This document shows, piece after piece, positions 27,741 to 36,364 of a stretch of 40,842 bases of DNA. Position 1 is the first letter of the stretch; every line of letters begins with the position of its first letter. The notes under the pieces were generated by a model. That model had not been told where the DNA came from and made no database searches. It saw only the letters and a program-made list of their open reading frames with translations. Made by a program: the position numbers and the translations under genes. Origin of the DNA: a virus; the IMG/VR virus record IMGVR_UViG_3300050821_010032, positions 1 to 40,842 of that record. One strand, 5' to 3'.

Positions 27741-28721
27741 TCACGCGATCGCGAACGAGAAATCGCCGCCGGCCCCGCTGTTGGCCGCCGGGTCCCACTG
27801 ATTGAGCAGGCTCAGCTTCGCGCTGAATGCCTTACCCAAGGCCAGGTCCCGCGCGTAATCGTCCGTGATATTCTGGCCGTTATATGTGAGCGTCAGGGTA
27901 TGGCCGCCGCCGACGAGCCCCACGCTCACAGCCTGCGCCGTGAGAAGCTCGTAGGCGATGCGATCATCGGGCGATGGCTTCAGCCGGATCATCGCCTCGA
28001 GCGTCGAGTCCCGGCCGTAGCAGCCAAGCGTGGAGAGGCCCGCAGTCTCGTACCACTGCGGGTCCAACTTATTTTCGAACTTGATGCTGAGGCTCGAATA
28101 GTTGGTCCGCGTGCTGGCGATCGAGAGCAGCCCCGCAGTGCCCACGAAACTGTAAGGCCCGCTCGGGTAATCAGCCTCGGTCGGCAACGTTGTGGTCGGG
28201 TCACCGCTGTTTGTGCCGAATGCGGTCACCGTGGCCGCCTGGAGGCCCATCGTGAGCGACGCGACCGTGGCCTCGGTCCCGATCTCGATTCCGGCCGAAC
28301 CGACCTTGCACCCTCCATACTGTTTCTTGAGGAACGCGGTGTTGTTCTGGGTGTAGCCGTGGAAGAGAGAACAACTCGCAAGGTCGCCGATAATCTCCGA
28401 GGTCGTCCACGGGGCCGGCACGCTGGTAATCCGCGTCGTCGCCCAGTCCAGAAGCATCTGAGCTTGCGACGGATAAAGCTTCGTTTTCAGATTGCCCTTC
28501 AGCTCGTATCGATCGCTAATTGTCTGACGGGTCACCGCGAAGCCGCCGCCGTAGGGCAGTTTGATCTTGAGCGGCTTCGCGGTCATATCGAAGCTGTTGC
28601 CCTCGACCAGGTGAATAAAGATGCTGTCGGTGCCTGCGGTGGGGCTCGCCATCGGGGTTCCCAGCGCGGACTCTTTCACGACCCAGAGGAACTCACGGAT
28701 CGGGGCGATGCTGACGGTCAT
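27741..28721 (-). CDS. Major tail tube protein, 326 aa
   Basis: It starts at ATG 28721. The N terminus (REFLWVVKESALGTPMASPTAGTDSIFIHL) and alternating strand-rich body resemble siphoviral tail tube proteins that polymerise around the tape measure. It sits between the neck-like gene and the tail assembly genes, eight bases before the next gene. The length is in the usual range for tube proteins with an added domain. Confidence 0.7.
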   Translation of the reverse strand: MTVSIAPIREFLWVVKESALGTPMASPTAGTDSIFIHLVEGNSFDMTAKPLKIKLPYGGGFAVTRQTISDRYELKGNLKTKLYPSQAQMLLDWATTRITSVPAPWTTSEIIGDLASCSLFHGYTQNNTAFLKKQYGGCKVGSAGIEIGTEATVASLTMGLQAATVTAFGTNSGDPTTTLPTEADYPSGPYSFVGTAGLLSIASTRTNYSSLSIKFENKLDPQWYETAGLSTLGCYGRDSTLEAMIRLKPSPDDRIAYELLTAQAVSVGLVGGGHTLTLTYNGQNITDDYARDLALGKAFSAKLSLLNQWDPAANSGAGGDFSFAIA

Positions 28722-28753
28722 TTAGAGGTGACTCCAGAGGTGTGCCAGGTGCT

Positions 28754-29266
28754 TCAGTAGATCGAGCGGAGCATCACGAGCCGGAAGTGTCCGGACGCGA
28801 AGAAGAATCCATCAGGCTCGGTGGACGGCTGCGGGTCGAACGCCGGATCGGAGAACGCGATCTCGCCCGTCTCCGCGCCGAGCGCGACCAGGTCAGACGC
28901 GAACGAATAGCCGGTGTCTGGGATCGGTGTGCCGCCGGGACGCAATGCCCGGACGAAGAGGTCCCAGAGGTCCGAGACGTCGTCCACGCAGAGGCTCTGT
29001 ATCGCGAACTCCACCTGGACATAGAGAGTCCCGGCCTGCATGTCCTCGGCGTACCACTCGACGCTCTTCGGCTGCGGTGTGAGCCTCACGACCGGGGCCG
29101 TGCTGCTCGGGCTGAACGGGGCCTTGTCTCCCGGCACTCCCTTCCAGGAGCGGAGGTTGTCGAGGCCGACGACGCGCTTGACGTCGAGGTCGGTCTCGAG
29201 CTGGGCGACGATGCGGCGAAAGACCTTGGACCAGACGGACTGTTTAGTCTTGAGGCTCTTCGGCAT
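28754..29266 (-). CDS. Putative tail terminator/neck protein, 170 aa
   Basis: It starts at ATG 29266. The first helix (WSKVFRRIVAQLETDL) and the following alternating strands fit the small alpha/beta tail-terminator type, which caps the tail tube at the neck. Position directly before the tail tube gene supports this. No decisive motif is present. Confidence 0.5.
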   Translation of the reverse strand: MPKSLKTKQSVWSKVFRRIVAQLETDLDVKRVVGLDNLRSWKGVPGDKAPFSPSSTAPVVRLTPQPKSVEWYAEDMQAGTLYVQVEFAIQSLCVDDVSDLWDLFVRALRPGGTPIPDTGYSFASDLVALGAETGEIAFSDPAFDPQPSTEPDGFFFASGHFRLVMLRSIY

Positions 29267-29534
29267 CGGGTGCCTCCGGTAGTGTGATCAGGCCGAGCGA
29301 GATCAGCGCCCGAGCGTGCTTGCAGGGCCGGCCCTCGGGCTTGCCGCGGTGGCCGTAATCAGGGCAGGTACACTCGACCGCGCCGTCAGGCGTCGTGACG
29401 TCGTAGCGCTGGCCCCTATCGTGCCCGTGGAGCACGATCCGGCCGCGCGTGATCCGCACGTCGTAGGCTGTGCTCCCGATCGTGAGCGTGAGGCGCGCGG
29501 GCTCGTCACCCGCTTCGTGGCGTTGCTTCGGCAT
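29244..29534 (-). CDS. SWIM-type zinc finger protein, 96 aa
   Basis: The motif CTCPDY (Cys55, Cys57) followed by CKH (Cys71, His73) is the CxC-x(n)-CxH signature of SWIM zinc fingers. The first half forms strands around VRITRGRIVLHGHD. SWIM domains bind DNA or proteins. It starts at ATG 29534, overlaps the next gene by 23 bases, and its start lies next to the plus-strand promoter at 29537. Confidence 0.7.
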   Translation of the reverse strand: MPKQRHEAGDEPARLTLTIGSTAYDVRITRGRIVLHGHDRGQRYDVTTPDGAVECTCPDYGHRGKPEGRPCKHARALISLGLITLPEAPDAEEPQD

Positions 29535-29536
29535 GG

Positions 29537-29564
29537 TATGATCGATGGAGAAAGGTGGTGCGAG
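29537..29564 (+). promoter_or_regulatory. Moron promoter-leader, copy 1
   Basis: GGTATGATCGATGG (starting 29535) holds a -10 box TATGAT (29537-29542) and is followed by GAAAGG and GGTGCGAG before ATG 29565. The layout is nearly the same as at 36334-36364. Confidence 0.5.
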
Positions 29565-29744
29565 ATGATGGACGAGAAGGAAGAATTGAGGCTGTTACGC
29601 GAGCTGTCTACTCACGTCGAAGTGCTCTTGGTCGGCATTGCCCTGATGGACAATAAGCCTACCGAGATCGTCGAGCTGCTGAAGCCGATCCGCCGTGCGT
29701 TCCGCTGCATCAAGTACCGCGAAGCCGGGATGTCACCCGAATAG
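29565..29744 (+). CDS. Plus-strand moron-like gene, 59-aa helical protein
   Basis: It starts at ATG 29565 (or 29568) behind GAAAGGTGG. The product is a helical acidic-to-basic protein (LRLLRELSTHVEVLLVGIAL). It runs against the late operon and ends overlapping the convergent 29733 gene by 12 bases. Its own promoter-like leader resembles that of the 36365 gene. Prophage-stage expression is plausible. Confidence 0.55.
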   Translation: MMDEKEELRLLRELSTHVEVLLVGIALMDNKPTEIVELLKPIRRAFRCIKYREAGMSPE

Positions 29745-30569
29745 GGGATCGGTGCAAGACAGATCGATGTTCACGTCAGGGAAGCCGTCGGAATTTGTGT
29801 CCAAGCTGAGCGTGATGCAGGTCGCCAGATAATCGGCCTGAGAGTGGTATGCGCCAGCGAGCCTCGCGTACTGTCCGGCCGACTCGCCAACCCCGACTTG
29901 CCCTTCGCAGATGAAGGCGAGCGCTTTCTTCGCACAGCATTCCCGGATCTCATCCGTCACCATCAAGTAATTCGCGTCAAATTGATCTTGGAGCCAGGTC
30001 GATCGCGCGCCGGATCGTCGCGGGCCGAATGCCTGGCTGCCAATGACCATCGTCATGCTGGCAACGCGATAGTGGTTATGCCCGCATCCCTCGATCCAGC
30101 TCCGGGCGCGCCCCAATTGCTCGGCGAAACCCGCCTCGTCATCGTCCGTCTGGAGCTGCCGGAGCCAGGAGCGGCCGAACTTCAGCAGCCAGGAGTAATC
30201 GCAGTAGCTCGACGGCGCGGGCGTGCTGCCGGGAGCGGCGAGGACGTCCAAAGTGCAGCCATAGGCGTCCAGCGGGTCCTGCCCGGTGGGCTTGACGCGG
30301 AGCAAGAGGTCATAGCGTCCGATCGCCAGTGCCGCTGTCTCAGCGGCGGTGATCGGTATCGTCACCGTCGCGTCTGCCGGTGTGACCCACACCGCCGAGG
30401 GGCTGAACGTGACGGCGCGCGTGCCCCCGGGCCAGACGACCGTCGGCAGCGCCTCGGTGCCGTCGTAGCCGGTGACGGGGTTGCCGCCCGCATCGCGGAG
30501 CACGATCGGGTTGCCGGGGGGGCCGATCGTCAGCGCGGCCCCTTGCCGGACCTCGTAGTTTTCGCTCAT
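29733..30569 (-). CDS. Head-tail connector/adaptor-like protein, 278 aa
   Basis: It starts at ATG 30569 in an ATGA overlap. Residues 1-110 form a beta-sandwich-like domain (APGNxIVLRD type, with ADATVTIPITAAETAALAIG) that resembles BppU-like N-terminal domains. The second half is helical (SWLLKFGRSWLRQLQTDDDE, EIRECCAKKALAFI), like an adaptor protein. It lies between fibre-like genes and the tail terminator. The assignment comes from gene order. Confidence 0.45.
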   Translation of the reverse strand: MSENYEVRQGAALTIGPPGNPIVLRDAGGNPVTGYDGTEALPTVVWPGGTRAVTFSPSAVWVTPADATVTIPITAAETAALAIGRYDLLLRVKPTGQDPLDAYGCTLDVLAAPGSTPAPSSYCDYSWLLKFGRSWLRQLQTDDDEAGFAEQLGRARSWIEGCGHNHYRVASMTMVIGSQAFGPRRSGARSTWLQDQFDANYLMVTDEIRECCAKKALAFICEGQVGVGESAGQYARLAGAYHSQADYLATCITLSLDTNSDGFPDVNIDLSCTDPLFG

Positions 30570-30769
30570 GTAATCTGTGCTCCTGAGCGTCCGGGGTCCG
30601 GACCCGCGCGATAGCCCGTGGACCATCCCGGATCGGGGCCGCCGCGCGAACCACTCGACCAGCCCGGATCGGGCTGGCTGCGCGGCGGCGGCGGGGGTGG
30701 CGGCCCGCCGCCGGCCGTGCCGTCGAAGATGAGCGCGCCGAGGATATAGCCGCCGATCGTGCCGGTCAT
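30566..30769 (-). CDS. Small Gly/Pro-rich protein, 67 aa
   Basis: It starts at ATG 30769 and overlaps both neighbours by ATGA. A hydrophobic N terminus (GGYILGALIFDG) precedes a run of seven prolines and an imperfect PDPGWS/PDPGRS repeat. It may be a small structural or linker protein; no family is recognised. Confidence 0.5.
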   Translation of the reverse strand: MTGTIGGYILGALIFDGTAGGGPPPPPPPRSQPDPGWSSGSRGGPDPGWSTGYRAGPDPGRSGAQIT

Positions 30770-31098
30770 AGCTGGCCAGTCTCCGTACCGTACTGGACGA
30801 TAGCGGAGAGCAGCCCGGCCAGCGCTGCCGCAACGTAGGGCTTCGCTGCTGCCGCTGCATAGAGATCGGGGATTACCAGCGCGACGATATCGCCGGGCAG
30901 CGGCGACCGCTCCTGACAGCCGTCGTCCCGGACCCGGAACTTGCTGCCGATGGCCGTGAACTGGATCGGCGGCTGCGGGCCAGTCTGCGCGCCGTAGCTG
31001 AGCAGTCCGTCGCCGCGCGAACCGATCTGGAAGGCCCACTTGTCCCACGTGGCCGCGATCGTCGACGGGTTACTTGCGGGTATAGGCTGATTGGCCAT
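30766..31098 (-). CDS. Hypothetical late structural protein, 110 aa
   Basis: It starts at ATG 31098. It has a Trp/Phe-containing N-terminal half (AATWDKWAFQIGSRGDG) and a C-terminal Ala-rich helix (LYAAAAAKPYVAAALAGLLSAI). It is tightly packed between fibre-like genes. The role is unknown. Confidence 0.5.
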   Translation of the reverse strand: MANQPIPASNPSTIAATWDKWAFQIGSRGDGLLSYGAQTGPQPPIQFTAIGSKFRVRDDGCQERSPLPGDIVALVIPDLYAAAAAKPYVAAALAGLLSAIVQYGTETGQL

Positions 31099-31107
31099 GC
31101 GATCCTC

Positions 31108-32352
31108 TTATGTAGTGCTGTCGATAATGTCGCCGCGGCTGGCGAGATAGGTGAGGAGATTGGCGAGTGCCGCGTTGCCGCCGCGCGATCCTGTGATAGT
31201 GCCCTGCGCGACCGGATTCGTGCCGTTGAAGCCGACGTTCCCGACCCGGAGTGCGCCGTCCCCGCTCGATCCGTTCGAGACCCCGAGCACTCCCGCGGAT
31301 TTTCGCGCGAGCCCCACGTCAGGAGTGCCTTCGGGGCCGGCGAGGGGCGAGATGCTGTTGGTCCAGGTGAGGTAATTATCAGACGGGAGCGAGAGACCAG
31401 ACCCGCTCATGCCGAACATCTTGTAGAGGCCGCCGTAGACGAAAATGATGTTCGTGCCCGAGCGATAGATCCCATAGCCCATGCCGAAGTGGAGCGACGG
31501 CGTGCTGAGCGCGCCCAGCGGTATCGCGAGCTGAGTCCCGTTATAGGTCAGCCCGGCGTCATCCTCCACCACCGGCCCCGCGCCCTCGAAGAGCACCCGC
31601 CCTGCCGTCCCGCCTGTGACCGCCGTGGTGCCGATCGTGATCCCGCCGCCACCCCCCGATCCGTTCGCCGCCGCCGTGATCCGGCCCTTTGCGTCCACGG
31701 TGATATTCGCGCTGGTGAACGAGCCCACGTTGCTGTTGACCGTGGCCAACGTGCCCGTAATTGCCGTTGCGCCCGAGCCCGTGACGTCGCCCGAGAGCGT
31801 GATCGTCTGGTTCGCGGTGAGGTAGGAGCCCGCCGCCTGTTTCCCGGCCAGGTCGCTCACCAGATTGGTGACCTGGGACTCGGCGATATTCGCCGAGAGC
31901 CCACCAGCGTTGCCCGCGATGTTGCCCGTGATCTTCGACCCGGCGAGATGAGTGAGCCACGCCGGGTCACTGTAGCTGCCGCTGGTGGTGACTGCGATGG
32001 ACGTGAGTGCGGCGATGGCCGCGGCGTCCGCCAGCTCGGCCGTCTGGAGCTCGAGGATGTAGCCCGCGCACATCCGCATCTCGACCGTGTCGCCGATCTG
32101 CTGTGCCACGTCGGAGGTACCGTCGATCGCTCCCGAGATATTGAGCGTGTTGGAAGTGCGGCCGGTCACTTCGAGGATGCAAAGTATGGACCCGGAGCGG
32201 AGGACTGTGATCCGCAGCGGGAACGTCGAGCCGAACAGCGCGCCCGCGGAGACCGCAAGCGTCGGGCCCGCGATCGACCGCGGCGCGGTGACCGTGATCG
32301 GGCTCCCGGTCGGGTCGGGTGGGACCGAGTCAATGGGGTGGTGGAAACTCAT
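31108..32352 (-). CDS. Fibre or head-appendage protein, 414 aa
   Basis: It starts at ATG 32352. Gly/Ser/Thr-rich repeats, with segments such as TLSGDVTGSGATAITGTLATVNSNVG, are a hallmark of phage fibre and appendage proteins. SFTSANITVDAKGRITAAANG is another such segment. The N terminus (about 1-100) may be the virion-attachment domain. It lies among three similar proteins between the capsid and connector genes, so it could decorate the head instead of the tail. Confidence 0.6.
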   Translation of the reverse strand: MSFHHPIDSVPPDPTGSPITVTAPRSIAGPTLAVSAGALFGSTFPLRITVLRSGSILCILEVTGRTSNTLNISGAIDGTSDVAQQIGDTVEMRMCAGYILELQTAELADAAAIAALTSIAVTTSGSYSDPAWLTHLAGSKITGNIAGNAGGLSANIAESQVTNLVSDLAGKQAAGSYLTANQTITLSGDVTGSGATAITGTLATVNSNVGSFTSANITVDAKGRITAAANGSGGGGGITIGTTAVTGGTAGRVLFEGAGPVVEDDAGLTYNGTQLAIPLGALSTPSLHFGMGYGIYRSGTNIIFVYGGLYKMFGMSGSGLSLPSDNYLTWTNSISPLAGPEGTPDVGLARKSAGVLGVSNGSSGDGALRVGNVGFNGTNPVAQGTITGSRGGNAALANLLTYLASRGDIIDSTT

Positions 32353-32362
32353 ATCAGCGGTC

Positions 32363-33154
32363 TCACATAGCCATCAGGAGTGCGGCCGGATAACTGGTCG
32401 AGAGCGACGGCCGTCCCGCCGCCCGGCGCGGCCTGCGCAGCTGCCAGTAGGGGTCGCGGTAATCGCGCGTGACGTCGCCCTGACCCCAGGCGTAGTTGTA
32501 AATCTGGACGTTGCCGATCGCGCCCTGGAGGTTGTTGTCCGTCGTGTCGTTGGCCGCTTGCCCGAGCGTGAAAGGGCTGGCAGTGATGTTCGGCGTGCTG
32601 GTCGATGAGCCCGAGTGATTGGGCCCGAGATACACACCGTCCACATAGATCGAAGTCGTGGTGTTGATCGCGCCCGGAACCTTCGCCACGACGATCCGAT
32701 GCCACGAATTCTCACTGACCGGAGTGGCAACGTATGCGTAATTGCTGTTGAAAAACTCGACCGACAACAGGTTCGCGCCGCGCGTGCAATAGAACACCGC
32801 GAAGCCGCTGGCCCCGCTCCCGAACGCATCACCCCACCCCAGGACCGAGCGCGAAGTGGAGTCGGTGAACACGGCCGAGAACGCCAGTGTTAGCGCCGGG
32901 TCGCCGCTGAGTGCGAGATTGCCGGGAGTCCTTGCGTAGCCCGTCGCGCCCCCGAACCCGAGCACGTAACTGGCCGGTCCCGGGTCGTAAGTGTACTTCG
33001 CGCCGCCGGCCACCGCGGCGGACATGGCCCCGGTGAGGTCGTAGACGTCCCCGGAGTCCCCGGGTCGAGTCGGCCGCGGCCAGTCGCCCGGGAACCACGC
33101 GATCGGGCCGCCGCTGCGGTTGTAGATCCGCGGAAAGCGAGGTGTTGCGAGCAC
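32363..33154 (-). CDS. LamG/concanavalin-like lectin domain protein, 263 aa
   Basis: It starts at GTG 33154. A jelly-roll lectin pattern is visible: ALTLAFSAVF, then SWHRIVVAK, TSIYVDGVYLG and FTLGQA...GAIGNVQIYNYA, as in Laminin-G-type domains. The C terminus is basic. Such domains bind glycans, so the protein may attach virions to the host envelope or to surface polysaccharide. It is one of four appendage-like genes after the capsid gene. Confidence 0.7.
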   Translation of the reverse strand: MLATPRFPRIYNRSGGPIAWFPGDWPRPTRPGDSGDVYDLTGAMSAAVAGGAKYTYDPGPASYVLGFGGATGYARTPGNLALSGDPALTLAFSAVFTDSTSRSVLGWGDAFGSGASGFAVFYCTRGANLLSVEFFNSNYAYVATPVSENSWHRIVVAKVPGAINTTTSIYVDGVYLGPNHSGSSTSTPNITASPFTLGQAANDTTDNNLQGAIGNVQIYNYAWGQGDVTRDYRDPYWQLRRPRRAAGRPSLSTSYPAALLMAM

Positions 33155-33168
33155 TGGTTACCTCGCTC

Positions 33169-33636
33169 TCATTGGAGCTGCGGATTGACGCCGATGAACT
33201 CGATCGTGTGATTGCCGTTGGTCGCATCGAGCGCGACACCCGTGCCGTTGAGCGCCGCTACGGTCCACTTGGGTCCGGGCTCGTCCACTGCGAACACGTC
33301 CGAGAGCACGTCCCCTGTAGAGGGTGAGCCACCCGACCGGAGGGTGCCGATCAGTTGCGCGTTGAGCACCGTGATCGCGGCGTCACTGGCTCCCGCGCCG
33401 TCGGTGCGGATCGGCCCGCTGCCGGTATCGTCGCGGAGGAGATAGAGCGAGACCAGCGTGTTCGCGGTGGGCGAAGTGCCGAGCTTTACGGAGGCCGCCA
33501 GTAACACCCGGGGGAACTTGGTCCCGGTGTTATCGACGATCGTCCCTTGCCGGGCCGAGCCACTTGCGAGCGATCCCAGCGTGATCGTGATCCCGGTCGC
33601 GGAGCCGAATTGACTGAGGATTGCATCTGTAGACAT
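33169..33636 (-). CDS. Putative decoration or appendage protein, 155 aa
   Basis: It starts at ATG 33636. The protein is strand-rich (KFPRVLLAASVKLG, TLVSLYLLRDD, KWTVAALNGTG) and looks like a beta-sandwich. It sits two genes after the capsid protein, typical of head decoration or fibre-assembly proteins. No motif decides between these. Confidence 0.5.
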   Translation of the reverse strand: MSTDAILSQFGSATGITITLGSLASGSARQGTIVDNTGTKFPRVLLAASVKLGTSPTANTLVSLYLLRDDTGSGPIRTDGAGASDAAITVLNAQLIGTLRSGGSPSTGDVLSDVFAVDEPGPKWTVAALNGTGVALDATNGNHTIEFIGVNPQLQ

Positions 33637-33648
33637 TGATAGGAGGCC

Positions 33649-34392
33649 TCAGCAGTTAGCGCCGGCGACGAAGCCGTAATAGGAGTTGGCCGCGTACTGT
33701 TTGAGCGTGACGATGTCCGCTTTACCTGCCGTCGTCGTGAGCGTCGGCGCGGAGCCGCCGGCCCACTTGATACCGCTGAACCAAGTGACGGTACGCGAGC
33801 CGGTCCCGTCCTGAACGAGCACCAGGGAGAACTGCTGCCCCGTGCCGACGTTGGCCACCGCGAGCGTGCGATTGCCTCCGAGCGTCACGCTGTGCCAGTC
33901 CGTGACGGACAGGTCGAAAGTGATCGTCGCGCCATCGGTGTCGGCCGTGATCGGGCCGCCGTGCGCGGGTATCGTCGCATAGCCGGTCAGTACCGGGCTC
34001 GCCGTGGGCGCTGCCCCGGCGATATCCCCCACCGCGAGCGTCACGTCGCCGGTGCGGGTCGCGACCGAGGTGACCAGGCCGCTGCTCACGGACTCGATCG
34101 CGCGGCCCTGCGTGTCCACGGTGTCACCGGCGCGCACGGGGACATACGCGCCGCCGATCGCGCTGAGCACGTCGCCGACCGACACGGCTGCGTCCGTGAC
34201 GCCGGACGCGGGGCCGGAGACCGTCAGGACGCCCCCGACCCACGAGGTGATCGTGAGGACGGTCTGCACTCCGCCGCTGCGGATCACCGCGAGATTCACC
34301 GGGTACACGAGATCGCCTGGCGGGCCGCCCGTGACGTGTAGGGTAGTGCCGCCGAATGACCGGGGCTGTGAGACTGTTGCTGTCGTTTGCAC
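33649..34392 (-). CDS. Head fibre/appendage-like protein, 247 aa
   Basis: It starts at GTG 34392. It contains TRTGDVTLAVGDIAGAAP, a short motif frequent in phage fibres. The C-terminal domain (GNRTLAVANVGTGQQFSLVLVQDGTGSRTVTW) resembles tail-spike and appendage tips. It follows the capsid gene directly after a structured 106-base gap. Confidence 0.6.
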   Translation of the reverse strand: MQTTATVSQPRSFGGTTLHVTGGPPGDLVYPVNLAVIRSGGVQTVLTITSWVGGVLTVSGPASGVTDAAVSVGDVLSAIGGAYVPVRAGDTVDTQGRAIESVSSGLVTSVATRTGDVTLAVGDIAGAAPTASPVLTGYATIPAHGGPITADTDGATITFDLSVTDWHSVTLGGNRTLAVANVGTGQQFSLVLVQDGTGSRTVTWFSGIKWAGGSAPTLTTTAGKADIVTLKQYAANSYYGFVAGANC

Positions 34393-34498
34393 GTGCCGAG
34401 CCCTCCGTTAAAGGGCCGGAGAGCGCGGGCGGGAAGCCCTCGAGCGCGGCCTATGGTCCGCTCTCTCGGGTCCCGCGCCCTCCGGTTATGCCGAGGAC
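34393..34498 (-). other. Structured gap after the capsid gene
   Basis: No gene is seen here. GC-rich complementary segments (GAGAGCG near 34424 with CGCTCTC near 34460, and GGGCGGGAAGCCC) could fold into a partial terminator. That would lower expression of the appendage genes relative to capsid. Confidence 0.35.
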
Positions 34499-35647
34499 TC
34501 AACGCGTGGCCTTGAGGTACACGAGCCGCTTGGCGCTCTCCGCCGGCACGAACGTGTCGTGCAGCAAGAGCCCGCGGACGGCATTCGCGAACGTCGTCTG
34601 CAACCGCAGTGCCTCGATCTCGGTAATCTGGGCCGCGTAGCTGATCGCCTCGTTATCACCGAAGAGCAGGAACTTGCTAGCGCCCGACGTCGGGACGTGC
34701 GGTGTCTCGTAAATCATGAACCCGCAGGCCATCCCGACAAAGCCCGGGGCCTCCTGCGCGGTGCGCGCGACTTCCTCGCCACCGATGAGGCCCATCTGCA
34801 CGACCTTATCCCCCAGCTCGCCGGCCCTGACGAAGTGTTCAACGTCGTTAAGCAGGAGGCTCGTGGTATCCGGGTCCACGATCGCCCACCGCGCGCCGGA
34901 CGTCGCCGGGACGTTGTTCTTGGTCATGAGCGCCCGCGCCGTGGTCAAGAGCGGGTAGATATCGGTTGTGACCGCGCTGTTTGAAGTCAGCGTGACGGCC
35001 ACCGTCGAGGTGAGCCGGACCGTGGGCGCGATCGTGTAGTTATTGCCGCCGGCAGTCACAGTTACGCTGGCCACGGTCCCGCTGCTGAGCACCAGCGTTG
35101 CAGTCGCGCCGTTGCCGTTGCCGCCGACGAAGCCGATGACGTCGGTGCTCACATAGCCCGAGCCGGCCGCGGTGACGGTCACCGCCGTGACGGCCCCGCC
35201 GGAGATGGTGACGGTGAACGTCGCGCCGGTCCCGGTGGTGGGTGAGGCGATCTGGTTACCGATCGGCGTGTTCGTATAGGCGGCGAGCAGCTTCGATTCG
35301 ACGGTGTTGTTCATCGCGACGACGGCCCGCTTCATATAGACGTCCATCGCGTTGACGTCCGACTGGGCCTTGTCGATATCGTCCACTTCGAACGCGAAAT
35401 ACTCACCATCATTTACAGTAAAGGACTCTTTAGTGGGAGTCAAATCTTGATACGAGATCGTAGTCCCGCGGGTATAGCTCGCCATCGAGATACTGCCGGG
35501 GGTCCGGACCCACACCGTCTTATTCTGGCGCAGGTCGCCCTCCCAGTTGCGATTGACCAGGGGGAGCATGACGTTGACCTGGTCGAGCTTGAGCGCCAGC
35601 CGCTCGGACCAGGCTTCGGAATTGAAAGCAGAGAGGTCGTTAGCCAC
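34499..35647 (-). CDS. Major capsid protein with an inserted Gly-rich beta domain, 382 aa
   Basis: It starts at GTG 35647 (MANDLSAFNSEAW). The N-terminal part (VNRNWEGDLRQNKTVWVRTPG, then YFAFEVDDIDKAQSDVNAMD) is like the P22-type coat protein of the HK97 fold. Residues 137-212 are an insertion of two repeats with the pattern GATATLVLSSGTVASVTVTAGG...APTV, which recur in the 910-residue tail protein. The rest (DIYPLLTTARALMTKNNVP to the C terminus) resumes the coat fold. The insertion may be a surface domain. Confidence 0.8.
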   Translation of the reverse strand: MANDLSAFNSEAWSERLALKLDQVNVMLPLVNRNWEGDLRQNKTVWVRTPGSISMASYTRGTTISYQDLTPTKESFTVNDGEYFAFEVDDIDKAQSDVNAMDVYMKRAVVAMNNTVESKLLAAYTNTPIGNQIASPTTGTGATFTVTISGGAVTAVTVTAAGSGYVSTDVIGFVGGNGNGATATLVLSSGTVASVTVTAGGNNYTIAPTVRLTSTVAVTLTSNSAVTTDIYPLLTTARALMTKNNVPATSGARWAIVDPDTTSLLLNDVEHFVRAGELGDKVVQMGLIGGEEVARTAQEAPGFVGMACGFMIYETPHVPTSGASKFLLFGDNEAISYAAQITEIEALRLQTTFANAVRGLLLHDTFVPAESAKRLVYLKATR

Positions 35648-35663
35648 GACTCAATGTCCTGTC

Positions 35664-36281
35664 TCACAGTCGCCCAGGCGTTCGATTGCCGTTGGGCGCG
35701 CTGCTACTTGTTGCGTGGGTAGTGTTGCCGCGGTCAGACCCGGGCGGCTTCTCGCCGCTGCGCGACTTCACGTCGCTCCGTGCCCACTCGGAGGCATTTG
35801 CCACTCCCGTGGCGGACCTGGCCGATCGCTCGGCGACCTCCGGCCTCTCGTCGAGGAGCCAGGGGCGGGCCTTTAAGACCCCTTCGAATGCAGTCTTGAT
35901 CTTGCCCTCATCGGGCTCGAACCCGTCGGCCTTGTATTCGGCCAGGCGATACAGGTCCGCGAGCTTGCCCGCGTCGGAGACCTTCAGGCCCTTGGCGACC
36001 CGGGCGAATGCCTGCTCGTGTTTCAGTCCACGGAGCACGGCGTGCGTCTTGTCGAGCTCGCCCTTGAGCGCCTCGGCTTCCTTGGCCTTCGCTGCCTTCT
36101 CGGCCTCGCGTTCAGCCTTCAGAGCGTCGAGTTGCTCGGTCAGAGTTTTGGACTCCAACCGCCGGTCCCTGGCCTCGTGGTTCGTATCCTTGAGCGCGGC
36201 CTTCGCCGCGTCGAGATCCGTGGTGGCCTTGGTTAACTCGGCCTTCAGTCGGTCGATCTCTTTCGTCAGTTCGTCGCTCAT
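35664..36281 (-). CDS. Capsid scaffolding protein, 205 aa
   Basis: It starts at ATG 36281 behind GGGAGGGG. Residues 1-90 are a long heptad coiled coil (LTKEIDRLKAELTKATTDLDA onward). The centre is mixed helical, and the C terminus is Ser/Asn/Gly-rich and basic. Scaffolds of this kind lie just before the capsid gene and guide procapsid assembly. No serine-protease motif is visible, so it seems a pure scaffold. Confidence 0.75.
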   Translation of the reverse strand: MSDELTKEIDRLKAELTKATTDLDAAKAALKDTNHEARDRRLESKTLTEQLDALKAEREAEKAAKAKEAEALKGELDKTHAVLRGLKHEQAFARVAKGLKVSDAGKLADLYRLAEYKADGFEPDEGKIKTAFEGVLKARPWLLDERPEVAERSARSATGVANASEWARSDVKSRSGEKPPGSDRGNTTHATSSSAPNGNRTPGRL

Positions 36282-36333
36282 GCGGTGGCAGCCCCTCCCG
36301 GGGCGGATCGGTGCGGCGCCTGGCCGCGGGTCG

Positions 36334-36364
36334 GGTATACTGGATAGGGAAAGTGAGGTGCGAG
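36334..36364 (+). promoter_or_regulatory. Moron promoter-leader, copy 2
   Basis: GGTATACTGGATAGGG holds a -10 box TATACT (36336-36341) and continues GAAAGTGAGGTGCGAG up to GTG 36365. It is very similar to 29535-29564. The -35 region is poor, so the extended -10 probably carries the activity. Confidence 0.5.
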
